Shown: positions 1-7,505 of the stretch, one piece after another
How positions within the stretch are numbered: the stretch's first letter is position 1
Layout of the letters: each line of letters begins with the position of its first letter
Source of the DNA: JBBSDV01 sp038240335
Lineage (GTDB): Bacteria > Chloroflexota > Dehalococcoidia > DSTF01 > JACRBR01
Direction: 5' to 3'
Length of the DNA stretch: 18,622 nt
Assembly: GCA_038240335.1 (NCBI GenBank)
Contig: JBBSDV010000042.1
Coordinates: 1 to 18,622, forward strand
Translations under genes and position numbers: made by a program
Notes under the pieces: generated by a model
What the model was told of the DNA's origin: nothing
What the model saw: only the letters and a program-made list of their open reading frames with translations
Database searches by the model: none

Positions 1-36
1 CTTTTCACAGCCGAGGCTATCATCACCCTCGATTCT

Positions 37-46
37 GTGATATCAC
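37..46. promoter_or_regulatory. 10-bp perfect palindrome upstream of accC (possible operator)
   Basis: The sequence GTGATATCAC is a perfect palindrome lying 31 bp before the TTG start of the biotin carboxylase gene. Its placement fits an operator for a dimeric regulator, and the GT...AC ends are seen in many GntR-type sites, but a 10-mer palindrome can arise by chance. No convincing -35/-10 pair was found in the 77 bp available. Confidence 0.2.
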
Positions 47-77
47 GTTCGCACCACGACGCAGCGGGAGCAGGAGC

Positions 78-1628
78 TTGTTTAAGAAGATATTGGTCGC
101 CAATCGCGGCGAAATCGCGCTGCGCGTCATGCGCACTTGCCGCGACATGGGCATCGCGTCCGTCGCCGTCTACTCGAGCGTCGACCGCAATATGCTGCAT
201 GTACGCTACGCCGACGAGGCGTACCTCATCGGCGAGGGCCCGCCGCTCGAGAGCTACCTCAACTATAAGAAGATCCTCGACGTCGCGAAGGCACACGGTG
301 TCGATGCGGTGCATCCTGGCTACGGCTTCCTCAGCGAGCGGACGGAGTTCGCCGAGGCCTGCGCGGCGGCCGGCATCACCTTCATCGGTCCCGACCCGCG
401 CGCCGTCATCCTGCTCGGCGACAAGGTCAACGCTCGCCGGACGATGATCGCCGCCGGAGTACCCGTGGTGCCGGGCACGGAGGACCGCGTCGAGGCCGAC
501 GAAGCCATGCGGCTCGCGCCGGATATCGGCTTTCCGCTGCTGATCAAGGCATCGGCGGGCGGCGGCGGCAAGGGCATCCGGCTCGTCAAGAGCGCGGACG
601 AGATCGAGTCGGCCGTGCGCGTCGCATCGAGCGAGGCGCAGTCGGCGTTCGGCGACGGCGGCGTCTTTCTCGAGCGCTATCTCTCGCCGGTGCGCCACGT
701 CGAGATCCAGATCCTCGCCGACAAGCACGGCAACGCCGTTGCCCTCGGCGAGCGCGAGTGCTCCGTGCAGCGCCGTCACCAGAAGCTGCTCGAGGAATCG
801 CCCTCACCCGTGCTCGATCAGGTGACGCGCGAGAAGATGATGGCGGCCGGCGTTGCAGCGGCAAAGGCATCCGGCTACTACAACGCCGGCACCGTCGAGT
901 TCCTGTTCGATCCGGCGACCAAGGAGTTCTTTTTTCTCGAAGTCAACACCCGCCTCCAGGTCGAGCATCCCGTCACCGAGTGGCTCTGCGGCCGCGACCT
1001 CGTGCGCGACCAGATCCGTATCGCGTTCGGCGAGGAGCTCGGCTTCACCCAGGCCGACATCTCGCTGCGCGGGGCGGCGATCGAGTGCCGGATCGCCGCC
1101 GAGGATCCCTACAACAACTACCTCCCATCGCTCGGGCGCATCGACTTCGTCAGCGAGCCGAGCGGTCCCGGCGTCCGCGTCGACAGCAGCATCTTCAGCG
1201 GCATCGAGATCCCCTACTTCTACGACCCGATGCTTGCCAAGCTGATCTGCTGGGGTGCCGACCGCACGCAGGCGATCGAGCGCATGAAGCGCGCGCTTCG
1301 CGAGTACGTGATCGTCGGCATCAAGACGAACATCCCGTTTCATCTGCAACTGCTCGACGACCCCCGATTCGTCGCCGGCGAGGTACATACCGGCTTTCTC
1401 GACAGCGAGTTCAAGATGATTGAGCCGGCCGGGTTCGAGGAGCAGGAGCAGGTGGCGCTACTCGTTGCCGCTGTGCTCTCGCACAATCGTCGCGCCCGTA
1501 ACGGCGCCCAGCCGGCCATCGTCAGCGGCCCCAACAGCGCTTGGGGCGACGCCGGCCGCGACCGCCAGTTGGCGGCGAAAAAAGAGGTCGCACAGCAAGG
1601 AAATCGATGGCGGCGAAGTACCGACTAA
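78..1628 (+). CDS. accC: acyl-CoA carboxylase, biotin carboxylase subunit
   Basis: This enzyme uses ATP and bicarbonate to carboxylate biotin on a carrier protein, the first half-reaction of acetyl-, propionyl- or methylcrotonyl-CoA carboxylase. The N-terminal domain opens with KILVANRGEIA. The ATP-grasp glycine-rich loop GGGGKG is at residues 161-166, preceded by Lys157. The metal and catalytic cluster is Glu274, Glu288, Asn290, Arg292, Gln294-Val295-Glu296, and Arg338 matches the carboxylate-enolizing arginine of E. coli AccC. The start is TTG at 78, with GGGAG at 66-70 giving a 7-nt spacing. At 516 residues it is about 65 longer than a lone biotin carboxylase; the extra C-terminal part (about 450-516) resembles the start of the BT linker in fused acyl-CoA carboxylase alpha chains. 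The last 22 nt overlap the carrier gene, so translation is probably coupled. The acyl substrate cannot be told because no carboxyltransferase gene is in view. Confidence 0.93.
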   Translation: MFKKILVANRGEIALRVMRTCRDMGIASVAVYSSVDRNMLHVRYADEAYLIGEGPPLESYLNYKKILDVAKAHGVDAVHPGYGFLSERTEFAEACAAAGITFIGPDPRAVILLGDKVNARRTMIAAGVPVVPGTEDRVEADEAMRLAPDIGFPLLIKASAGGGGKGIRLVKSADEIESAVRVASSEAQSAFGDGGVFLERYLSPVRHVEIQILADKHGNAVALGERECSVQRRHQKLLEESPSPVLDQVTREKMMAAGVAAAKASGYYNAGTVEFLFDPATKEFFFLEVNTRLQVEHPVTEWLCGRDLVRDQIRIAFGEELGFTQADISLRGAAIECRIAAEDPYNNYLPSLGRIDFVSEPSGPGVRVDSSIFSGIEIPYFYDPMLAKLICWGADRTQAIERMKRALREYVIVGIKTNIPFHLQLLDDPRFVAGEVHTGFLDSEFKMIEPAGFEEQEQVALLVAAVLSHNRRARNGAQPAIVSGPNSAWGDAGRDRQLAAKKEVAQQGNRWRRSTD

Positions 1629-2122
1629 GGCTCGGCAAAGAGACGCAAGAGGTGGAGGTCGAGCCGGATCGCGACGGCGCATTCCGGGTCACCATCGGCG
1701 ATCGCACGGCCGTCGTCAGCCTCGTGCAGATCAATGATTCGGCGCGCTACTCGTTGATCGTCGACGGCCGGCCGTACGACGTCTTCGCCGAGGAAGCGCC
1801 GACTGACTTCCACGTGCTCGTCGGCGGCCATCGCGTCACCGTCGGCACCCAGACGGGCCGGCGCAGCGGCAGCGGCGGCGCCGATGGCTTCGACGTCGAC
1901 GCGACAGGCGAATGGGTGCTGAAGTCCCCGATGGCCGGCGTCGTCCGCGAGGTCAATGTCGCTGCCGACGATGAGGTCGAAGAGGGGAAGATACTCGTCA
2001 CCGTCGAGGCGATGAAGATGCAGAACGAACTGCACGCGCGCCGCGGTGGCCACGTGAAAGCGGTCTACGTCAGCGTCGGCCAGCGCGTCGATCAGGGCAC
2101 CCCGCTGCTGGTGGTGGTGTAG
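1607..2122 (+). CDS. biotin carboxyl carrier protein of the acyl-CoA carboxylase
   Basis: This 171-residue carrier moves carboxybiotin between the carboxylase and the carboxyltransferase. The C-terminal biotinyl domain (about residues 103-171) has the lysine acceptor motif EAMKM with Lys137, preceded by SPMAG, as in classic biotin domains. Residues 1-82 form a beta-rich region (YRLRLGKE, VDGRPYDVF, LVGGHRVTV) like the BT domain that joins carboxylase and carrier in fused propionyl-CoA or methylcrotonyl-CoA carboxylase alpha chains, followed by a Gly/Ser-rich linker at about 83-93. ATG at 1607 is chosen because AAGGAAA lies just upstream and because homology-like sequence begins there; the open frame continues upstream to 1541, but that part only shadows accC. 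Together with the preceding gene it makes a complete alpha chain split at the BT domain. Confidence 0.9.
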   Translation: MAAKYRLRLGKETQEVEVEPDRDGAFRVTIGDRTAVVSLVQINDSARYSLIVDGRPYDVFAEEAPTDFHVLVGGHRVTVGTQTGRRSGSGGADGFDVDATGEWVLKSPMAGVVREVNVAADDEVEEGKILVTVEAMKMQNELHARRGGHVKAVYVSVGQRVDQGTPLLVVV

Positions 2123-2190
2123 GCACCGGCCCCCGATTCGCCGCTTCTACGACGTAGTAATTAGGGTCAAGATCCAGGAGAACCACGGAC

Positions 2191-3846
2191 ATGCCAGACA
2201 TCGACGGCGCGACGCTGATCGCACGCAGCCTCAAGCAGCAGGGCGTCGACTACATGTTCGGCATCGTCGGCATTCCCGTTGTGCCGATCGCTTTTGCGGC
2301 GCAGCGCGAGGGAATCCAGTATTTCGGTATGCGCCACGAGCAGTCGGCGGCGTATGCCGCCCAGGCCGTGGGCTACCTGACGGGCCGCCCCGGCGCCTGC
2401 CTCGTCGTCTCCGGTCCGGGCATGACGAACGCGATCTCCGGGCTTGCGAACGCATGGTCGAACCGCTGGCCGATGATCCTGCTCGGCGGATCGTCCGACA
2501 TCTCGCAGCACGGTATGGGCGCATTCCAGGAGGCGCCGCAGGTCGAGTCTGCGCGCCCGTACTGCAAAATGGCCGCCGAGGTCGATCGCGTCGACCGCAT
2601 CCCGTACTACATCGAGCAGGCCGTGCGCACGTCCATCTACGGCCGGCCCGGTCCGGTGTACCTCGACCTCCCCGGCGACATCATCACCGGCAAGGCCGAC
2701 GACGCGACGCTTCAGGAGCGGCCGCGCGTCCCCGATGCTCCGCGCACCTTCGCCGATCCGTCGAGCATCGCCGCCGCCGTCGCGGCGCTCAAGAGCGCCG
2801 AACGGCCACTCGTCATCGTCGGCAAGGGCGCGGCCTACGCCGACGCGGCGGACGAAGTGCGAGAGTTCATCGAGTCGACCCAACTGCCATTCCTCGCCTC
2901 GCCGATGGGGAAGGGCGTGATGCCCGACGACCACGCGCTGTCGGTGGCGCCCGCGCGATCGTACGTGCTCCAGAATGCCGACCTCGTGCTCCTCATGGGG
3001 GCGCGGCTCAACTGGATCCTCCATTTCGGTCTGCCACCGCGCTTCAACCCCGACGTCCGTGTCATCCAGATGGACATCGCCGCCGAGGAGATCGGCACGA
3101 ACGTACCCGCCGAAGTCGCGCTTGTCGGCGACGCGAAGGCGGTTACGGGGCAGATCAATGCCGCGTTGCGCGAACAGCCGTGGCAATTCGCGGCCGAGAA
3201 CACATGGCGCACGGGCATCGAAAAGAAGATCGAGGAGAACCGCGGCAGCACGCAAGCGATGCTCGATGACGACACTGCGCCGATGGGCTACTACCGCGCC
3301 CTGCGCGACATCCGCGACCTGCTCCCCCGCGACGCGATCATCTGCAGCGAGGGCGCGAGCACGATGGACATCGGCCGCACCGTTCTGCCGAACTTCCTCC
3401 CGAAGCACCGCCTCGACGCGGGCAGCTTCGGCACGATGGGCGTCGGTCTCGCCTTCGCGATCGCTGCGCAAGCGGTGCATCCGGGCAAGCGTGTCGTCGC
3501 CGTCGAGGGCGACTCCGCCTTCGGCTTCAGCGGTATGGAGGTCGAGGTGGCCTGCCGGTACAACATGCCGATCACCTTTATCATCCTCAACAACAACGGC
3601 ATCGGCGGCGGCCCGAGCACGCTTGATCCGAGCCGCGCCGTCCTGCCGACCTCGTACGTGCCGAACGCACGGTATGAGAAGGTGATCGAGGCATTCGGCG
3701 GCGACGGCTACTACGTCGAGACGCCGGAGCAGCTCAAGCCGGCGCTCGAAGCCGCCTTCGCGAGCAACAAGCCGAATGTCGTGAATATCATGATCAGCGC
3801 CCAATCGCGCCGCAAGCCGCAGCAGTTCGAATGGCTGACACGGTAG
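2191..3846 (+). CDS. ThDP-dependent 2-hydroxyacyl-CoA lyase-like enzyme (oxalyl-CoA decarboxylase family)
   Basis: The product is a 551-residue ThDP enzyme of the oxalyl-CoA decarboxylase/2-hydroxyacyl-CoA lyase branch. The N-terminal Pyr domain has FGIVGIPV (23-30) and RHEQSA with the ThDP-activating Glu50. The middle domain has GKGAAYADA, PMGKGVMPDDH and GARLNWILHFGLPPRF. The C-terminal PP domain has GDSAFGFSGMEVE (Asp441) with NNNG at 467-470 for Mg-ThDP binding. Wording such as MGAFQE.PQVE, MDIGRTVLPNFLP.HRLDAG and the tail QQFEWLTR closely follows human HACL1. Oxalyl-CoA decarboxylase has Tyr120-Glu121 where this protein has Phe112-Gln113, and the decarboxylase C-terminal substrate lid is absent. 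The likely reaction is cleavage of 2-hydroxyacyl-CoA to an aldehyde and formyl-CoA. The start ATG has AGGAG at 2176-2180. It lies 68 bp after the carrier gene and may be co-transcribed with it. Oxalyl-CoA decarboxylase remains the main alternative. Confidence 0.85.
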   Translation: MPDIDGATLIARSLKQQGVDYMFGIVGIPVVPIAFAAQREGIQYFGMRHEQSAAYAAQAVGYLTGRPGACLVVSGPGMTNAISGLANAWSNRWPMILLGGSSDISQHGMGAFQEAPQVESARPYCKMAAEVDRVDRIPYYIEQAVRTSIYGRPGPVYLDLPGDIITGKADDATLQERPRVPDAPRTFADPSSIAAAVAALKSAERPLVIVGKGAAYADAADEVREFIESTQLPFLASPMGKGVMPDDHALSVAPARSYVLQNADLVLLMGARLNWILHFGLPPRFNPDVRVIQMDIAAEEIGTNVPAEVALVGDAKAVTGQINAALREQPWQFAAENTWRTGIEKKIEENRGSTQAMLDDDTAPMGYYRALRDIRDLLPRDAIICSEGASTMDIGRTVLPNFLPKHRLDAGSFGTMGVGLAFAIAAQAVHPGKRVVAVEGDSAFGFSGMEVEVACRYNMPITFIILNNNGIGGGPSTLDPSRAVLPTSYVPNARYEKVIEAFGGDGYYVETPEQLKPALEAAFASNKPNVVNIMISAQSRRKPQQFEWLTR

Positions 3847-3878
3847 GTGACTGGTGCGTAGTCACTGGTTGCTGGTCG
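3847..3878. repeat. intergenic repeat patch with inverted repeat between convergent genes
   Basis: Directly after the lyase stop codon lies GTGACT-7 nt-AGTCAC (3847-3865), a 6-bp stem. The reverse complement of 3860-3878 matches 8414-8432 at 16 of 19 bases, around a shared ACCAGTGACT core. It belongs to the same short-repeat family as the island before the alpha-glucosidase gene. It could also act as a weak terminator between the converging lyase and rnhA genes, but there is no T run. Confidence 0.5.
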
Positions 3879-3907
3879 TTAGACGCAATCGCGCTTTACG
3901 AGAGCGA

Positions 3908-4387
3908 TCAGGCAGCAGCGATCGACGCCTCATACGGCTCATCGACGAGCAGCGGCTCGCTGGCCGTCGCAAGATTCGCGAGCTCGTCGCAGCGTTCGTT
4001 CTCGGCGTGGCCCGCATGGCCGCGCACCCACTCGAAGCTCACCGTGTGCTTGTCGCAGAGGTCGAGGAGGCTCGTCCAGAGATCCACGTTTTTCGCCGGC
4101 GCCTTGTTCGCGAGCCGCCAGCCGCGCGCCCGCCAGGCTGCCGCCCAGTCCTGCTTGATGCCCTGCACCACGTACTGCGAGTCCGTGACAACCCGGACGT
4201 TGCAGATCTCCTTTAGCGACTCAAGCCCGGTGATCACGCCGAGCAGCTCCATGCGGTTGTTCGTGGTCAGCCGGTAACCCTGTGACACCTCGCGACGCCG
4301 CCCTTGATAGTCGAGGATCACGCCGTAGCCGCCTGGCCCGGGATTCCCGAGACAGGCGCCGTCGCTAAATACCATCACGCTCTTCAT
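3908..4387 (-). CDS. rnhA: ribonuclease HI
   Basis: This 159-residue protein cuts the RNA strand of RNA-DNA hybrids, removing R-loops and primers. All catalytic residues are visible: Asp9 in FSDGACLGNPGPGG, Glu47 in NNRMELLG, Asp69 in VVTDSQYV, His124 in VRGHAGH and Asp134 in NERCDELAN. They line up almost number for number with E. coli RNase HI (D10, E48, D70, H124, D134), and the length is typical. The basic handle region around WRARGW.LANKAPAKN is present. The gene converges on the ThDP lyase with a 61-bp gap. Upstream (4388 onward) is a long non-coding stretch shared with the cold-shock gene. Transcription is probably as a single gene. Confidence 0.96.
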   Translation of the reverse strand: MKSVMVFSDGACLGNPGPGGYGVILDYQGRRREVSQGYRLTTNNRMELLGVITGLESLKEICNVRVVTDSQYVVQGIKQDWAAAWRARGWRLANKAPAKNVDLWTSLLDLCDKHTVSFEWVRGHAGHAENERCDELANLATASEPLLVDEPYEASIAAA

Positions 4388-4927
4388 GAGACGACAACCC
4401 TCATCCGCGCTTCAAGGCGTAGGCTTCAGCCTCGGGGTACATCTGTTCGTGAGCTCGTCGTTCGAACATCGGCTCCGTTCCCGCTCCACTCCGGCCCGTG
4501 CGGACGATGCCTCCACCGTCGTCGCCGCAATGTATTCGAGCGCGGCCAGTAAGCGCGAATGAAGAGCTTCTGAGATGCGATCATTCGCGCAAACGCCACG
4601 CGGTTTAACGGAGCATCCGCGCCGGACTGCAGGCGCAGCAACTCGTACGCGCCGTCGCAGTGTCATCACCAATTGTACGTGTGCCCTTGCTGCTCGCGTC
4701 ACGCGCACCAATCGGGTTTGCGATCGCCATGGCCGTTTGTTACCGTCAAAAAGAGCCCTCGGATCCGCTCCGTTGCCCGACGCCCCTCACACCCGGCGCA
4801 CTGACGACGCAAGAACGGCCCGGCGGCACGACCCGCAACATCTCCGCCGGCAAGCATCACTTGTCAACGGCTCATGTTCGATGTGGGTGAAACAACGCTG
4901 ATCGGCGGCGAGAAGGAAGGAAGTACG
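4388..4927. other. 540-bp non-coding region between divergent rnhA and cold-shock gene
   Basis: No convincing gene was seen on either strand. The open frames present give Arg-, Thr- and Ser-rich translations typical of out-of-frame GC-rich DNA. The stretch must hold promoters for rnhA (leftward) and the cold-shock gene (rightward). A TTGTCA hexamer at 4861-4866 could be a -35 box for the latter, but no good -10 follows at the right distance. A small inverted repeat, AGGCT-TC-AGCCT, is at 4421-4432. A long 5' leader that folds with temperature is possible, as for other cold-shock genes, but is not shown by the sequence. Confidence 0.5.
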
Positions 4928-5143
4928 ATGGCGACAGGACAGATCAAGCGGCTCGTCCGCGACCGCGGGTTCGGGTTCATTCGACCCGAGGGTGCGTCGG
5001 AGGACATCTTCTTCCATAGCTCAGCTATGCAGGGCGGCATCTTCGACCAACTCAATGAGGGCCAGAGCGTCGAGTTCGAGCGCGAGGCGGATCCTCGGGA
5101 TCCGAACCGCAGCCGGGCGATCAACGTGCGTGCACAGGAATAA
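4928..5143 (+). CDS. cold-shock domain protein
   Basis: The product is a 71-residue single-domain cold-shock protein that would bind single-stranded RNA or DNA in the cytoplasm and melt RNA structure. The RNP1-type motif RGFGFI is at residues 13-18 and the RNP2-type motif DIFFHSSAM at 26-34. The length equals a complete OB-fold cold-shock domain with nothing extra. The ATG at 4928 is favoured by AAGGAAGG just upstream (4914-4921); the frame is open to an earlier ATG at 4874, but those 18 residues do not belong to the family. The gene stands alone, with a long upstream non-coding region and a convergent MFS gene downstream. Confidence 0.93.
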   Translation: MATGQIKRLVRDRGFGFIRPEGASEDIFFHSSAMQGGIFDQLNEGQSVEFEREADPRDPNRSRAINVRAQE

Positions 5144-5243
5144 GCACTTGCGCCGCGGCAGCACGACCCGCACTCACGCGCCCTCCCCGTACGGATCCGG
5201 CGGATAAAGGGCAAAAGTGCTAAACGATTACATAACATGGAAA

Positions 5244-5265
5244 GCGCCAGGCAGGGGCCTGACGC
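5244..5265. terminator. candidate hairpin terminator between convergent genes
   Basis: GCG-C-CAGGC-AGGG-GCCTG-A-CGC forms an 8-bp stem with one internal mismatch and a 4-nt loop. It sits in the 192-bp gap between the cold-shock gene and the convergent MFS gene. There is no T tract on either side, so intrinsic termination is uncertain. The rest of the gap shows nothing recognisable. Confidence 0.35.
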
Positions 5266-5335
5266 CCTGTGTGTATTCGCGGAGCCACCTGGAGACGTAC
5301 GATACGGCGCATCTACGGGCCGTCGAGAGGACGCG

Positions 5336-6598
5336 CTAGATCTCGCGCAACCGCTTGCTGGTAATGCCGATCACGAGCACGATCGCTGACGCGACGCCCG
5401 TGAAGCAGGCGACGGTGATCTGGGCGCCGAAGACGCTGATCAGGCTGCCCATCAGCAGCGCGCTGAACGGCGTGACTCCGCTCACCATCACATACAGCGA
5501 CAGCACGCGGCCGCGGTATTCGTCATCCACCGTCAGCTGCACCATCACCTGGTTGAACATCAAATAGATGGAATTGGCGATGCCGGCGACGACGAGCAGC
5601 GCGAACGAGAGCACGTACAGGTTCGAGAGCGCAAACGCCGTCACGAGCACCATATACACGAACGTCGTCCAGACGAGTATCTGGCCGCGCTTCTTGATCT
5701 GTGTCAGATTCGCGGCGATCAGGGCGCCGATAATCGACCCGTAACCGACAGCCGAGGCCAAGAAGCCAAACCCGAACGACCCGACGTGCAGCACGTCCTT
5801 CGCGAAGACCGGGATGAACTGCACATACGGATAGACGAGCAGGCTCGGCAGCCCCGCCATGATCACCAGCAGCAGCACATCGCGATGCGTGCGCGCATAC
5901 GTCAGCCCATCGCCGATGCTCGAGAACACACTGGTGCTCGATCGCGCCACCGTAACGCCGCGCGTCTTGATCCGGGATGTCGCGTACACCGAGAACGAGT
6001 ACGCGAGCGCCTGGACGATGAACGCCGCCTGGATGCCGACCGCCCCGATCAGCGCACCGGCGAGCGACGGCCCGACGATGCGCATCGTGTTCGAACCGAG
6101 CGAGTTGATGGCGACGGCGTTCGGCAGGTCTTCGGGGCCGACGACGTCGTAGATCATCACCTGCCGCGCCGGCTGGTTGATCGCATCGCCGAAGCCTTCG
6201 AGTCCGGCCAGCGGGTACAGCATCCAGACGCTGATAACGTCCGTGATGATGAGCGCCGCGAGCAAGATCGCCACGGTCGCGCTGATCGCGGTCATGGTCA
6301 TCAGCACTGAGCGGCGGCTGAATCGATCGGTGAGCGTGCCGGCGAAGGGCGAGAACCCAACCGACGTGACACCACGCGTGAAGCCGATAGCGCCGACCTG
6401 GAACGGCGAGCCTGTGAGGTGGAAGACGAGGTAGCCTTGCGCGGCGAATTGCACCCACTGCCCGAGCATCGTGCCAACGTTGCCGATCCAGAGAACCCGG
6501 AAGTCGGGGATGCGCAGCGACGAGAACGTCCGGTCGCTGTAGCCGCGCAATCCGGACCGAGACGCCGGCAGTGCGGGAGCTTGCGGCGGGCCGGCCAT
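5336..6598 (-). CDS. MFS transporter (drug or siderophore exporter type)
   Basis: This is a 420-residue polytopic inner-membrane protein. After a roughly 25-residue hydrophilic N-terminus comes SLRIPDFRVLWIGNVG, the usual opening of the MFS_3/EntS-like exporter group, then about twelve hydrophobic segments. Motif A between helices 2 and 3 is visible as GTLTDRFSRRSVLM (87-100). The later motif YRGRVLSLY is also typical of this group. The ATG at 6598 is preceded by GAGGA at a 9-nt distance. A promoter-like pair is found 38-66 bp upstream of the start. The substrate cannot be predicted and neighbours give no hint. The gene seems to be transcribed alone, because the next gene upstream on this strand ends 292 bp away. 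Confidence 0.9.
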   Translation of the reverse strand: MAGPPQAPALPASRSGLRGYSDRTFSSLRIPDFRVLWIGNVGTMLGQWVQFAAQGYLVFHLTGSPFQVGAIGFTRGVTSVGFSPFAGTLTDRFSRRSVLMTMTAISATVAILLAALIITDVISVWMLYPLAGLEGFGDAINQPARQVMIYDVVGPEDLPNAVAINSLGSNTMRIVGPSLAGALIGAVGIQAAFIVQALAYSFSVYATSRIKTRGVTVARSSTSVFSSIGDGLTYARTHRDVLLLVIMAGLPSLLVYPYVQFIPVFAKDVLHVGSFGFGFLASAVGYGSIIGALIAANLTQIKKRGQILVWTTFVYMVLVTAFALSNLYVLSFALLVVAGIANSIYLMFNQVMVQLTVDDEYRGRVLSLYVMVSGVTPFSALLMGSLISVFGAQITVACFTGVASAIVLVIGITSKRLREI

Positions 6599-6635
6599 CA
6601 GGCGAAATCCTCACGCTGGTCGCTGGGGATGCGAA

Positions 6636-6664
6636 AGGATAGCGGACGTATGTCCTTGCGTGAA
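6636..6664 (-). promoter_or_regulatory. sigma70-like promoter for the MFS gene
   Basis: Read on the minus strand, a TTCACG -35 box (6659-6664) and a TATCCT -10 box (6636-6641) are separated by 17 bp, each matching consensus at four of six positions. The expected start of transcription would be near 6629, giving a leader of about 30 nt with the GAGGA ribosome site before the ATG at 6598. Confidence 0.45.
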
Positions 6665-6712
6665 GATGATCGCGGGGTCCGAAATAGCGACGCGTACTAG
6701 CGGGCAATTCAT

Positions 6713-6751
6713 AGTTCGCGGTTCACGGTTCGTCGATGGATCGGCGGTTCG
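6713..6751. repeat. degenerate GGTTCRC heptamer repeat
   Basis: Three adjoining copies of a heptamer (AGTTCGC, GGTTCAC, GGTTCGT) at 6713-6733 are followed by another GGTTCGT at 6745-6751. The patch lies in the 292-bp gap between the MFS gene and the thioredoxin-fold gene. The remainder of that gap shows no gene; 6833-6890 has another patch whose reverse complement reads GGATGCTGGATCG, like the GATGCTG heptamers at 8249. Confidence 0.5.
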
Positions 6752-6890
6752 TCACCGCGGGTAGCAAGCCGCTCCGATCTCGAGGCGACGATCAGTTCGG
6801 CCGGTCCCTCTGGCATCGAGCCTCCAGCGCATCGGGCTTCCGGCTTTCGTTGTCCGACTTTCGACGATCCAGCATCCCGCTTCCTGCCGG

Positions 6891-7385
6891 CTACACGCCG
6901 GCACGGTCGAGCATCTCGACGGCGTGGCTCGCCGGGTCGTCGCCCTGGTAGACGCCGACGAGCGTGCCATCGCGCGCGATCACGGCGACGGCGATCGTCT
7001 TCGTCAGATCATCGAGGCCGAGCGGCTTGAGGAGCGAGCCATCCCAATCTGGGAGGATCAAGACGTACTGCTCGGGCGTACGGCCCGGGGCGAGGTTCTT
7101 CACCGAATCATTGTAGGACGACTTCATGATCTGCTCGGCGACTTTGCGGATCAGACGCGGAAAGGGCCGCGCGTCGGCGACGTTCGCGATCAGCACCATA
7201 TCGGCCGTCCAGTACTTCGCGCGCACCGCCTCAACGATCGGCGGCGCCTGATCCGAGGTCTCGCGGGCGACGCAAATGACGACCGCGGGAACGCCGATCG
7301 CGTTGAACGTGATCTGCCGGCCGTGTCCGACCGCCTTGAGTGTCACTGCCGGCGCCGTCTTGCCGATGGATTGTTCCTGAATCAT
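6891..7385 (-). CDS. thioredoxin-fold protein lacking the CXXC motif
   Basis: This 164-residue protein opens like a peroxiredoxin/TlpA-type redoxin (IGKTAPAVTLKAV), then has a GVPAVVICVARETS strand-loop-helix where redoxins carry the active-site cysteines, and ends with AVAVIARDGTLVGVYQGDD, a typical thioredoxin-fold strand and turn. Only one cysteine, Cys38, is present, so a CXXC thiol-disulfide role is excluded; a one-cysteine role, a structural role or a YtfJ-like function is possible. No signal peptide is seen, so it is probably cytoplasmic. ATG at 7385 is chosen because AGGAG lies 7 nt upstream; the frame is open to an ATG at 7448, but the extra 21 residues look unstructured. It is divergent from the release-factor-like gene, with 120 bp between the starts. 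Confidence 0.7.
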   Translation of the reverse strand: MIQEQSIGKTAPAVTLKAVGHGRQITFNAIGVPAVVICVARETSDQAPPIVEAVRAKYWTADMVLIANVADARPFPRLIRKVAEQIMKSSYNDSVKNLAPGRTPEQYVLILPDWDGSLLKPLGLDDLTKTIAVAVIARDGTLVGVYQGDDPASHAVEMLDRAGV

Positions 7386-7505
7386 CGTGGTACTCCTGTC
7401 GGTGTTTCCGTCGCTCTCGACGCGCTCTGGGGCGTCAGTCTGCAACATAGGCGTGTGGCACGCTACCCTACTCTCGATGCGAATTCCGCAAGTGAATACC
7501 CGCTC
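7386..7505. other. divergent intergenic region with promoters in both directions
   Basis: This 120-bp gap separates two diverging starts and must contain control elements for both. On the minus strand TTGCGG and TAGGGT are 15 bp apart, which is a poor promoter. No clear rightward promoter and no strong operator-like palindrome were found. Confidence 0.4.

Noticed and set aside
2167..3804. 545-codon open frame antisense to the ThDP lyase gene
   Set aside because: Arg-, Asp- and His-rich translation with no domain; it is a shadow of a strongly supported gene in GC-rich DNA.
4412..4901. Open frames on both strands in the gap before the cold-shock gene
   Set aside because: Arg/Thr/Ser-rich translations, no ribosome sites and no recognisable domain.
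6924..7505. N-terminal extension of the release-factor-like gene by 194 codons
   Set aside because: The extension is antisense to the thioredoxin-fold gene and does not look like protein; the family-like sequence starts at about 7506.
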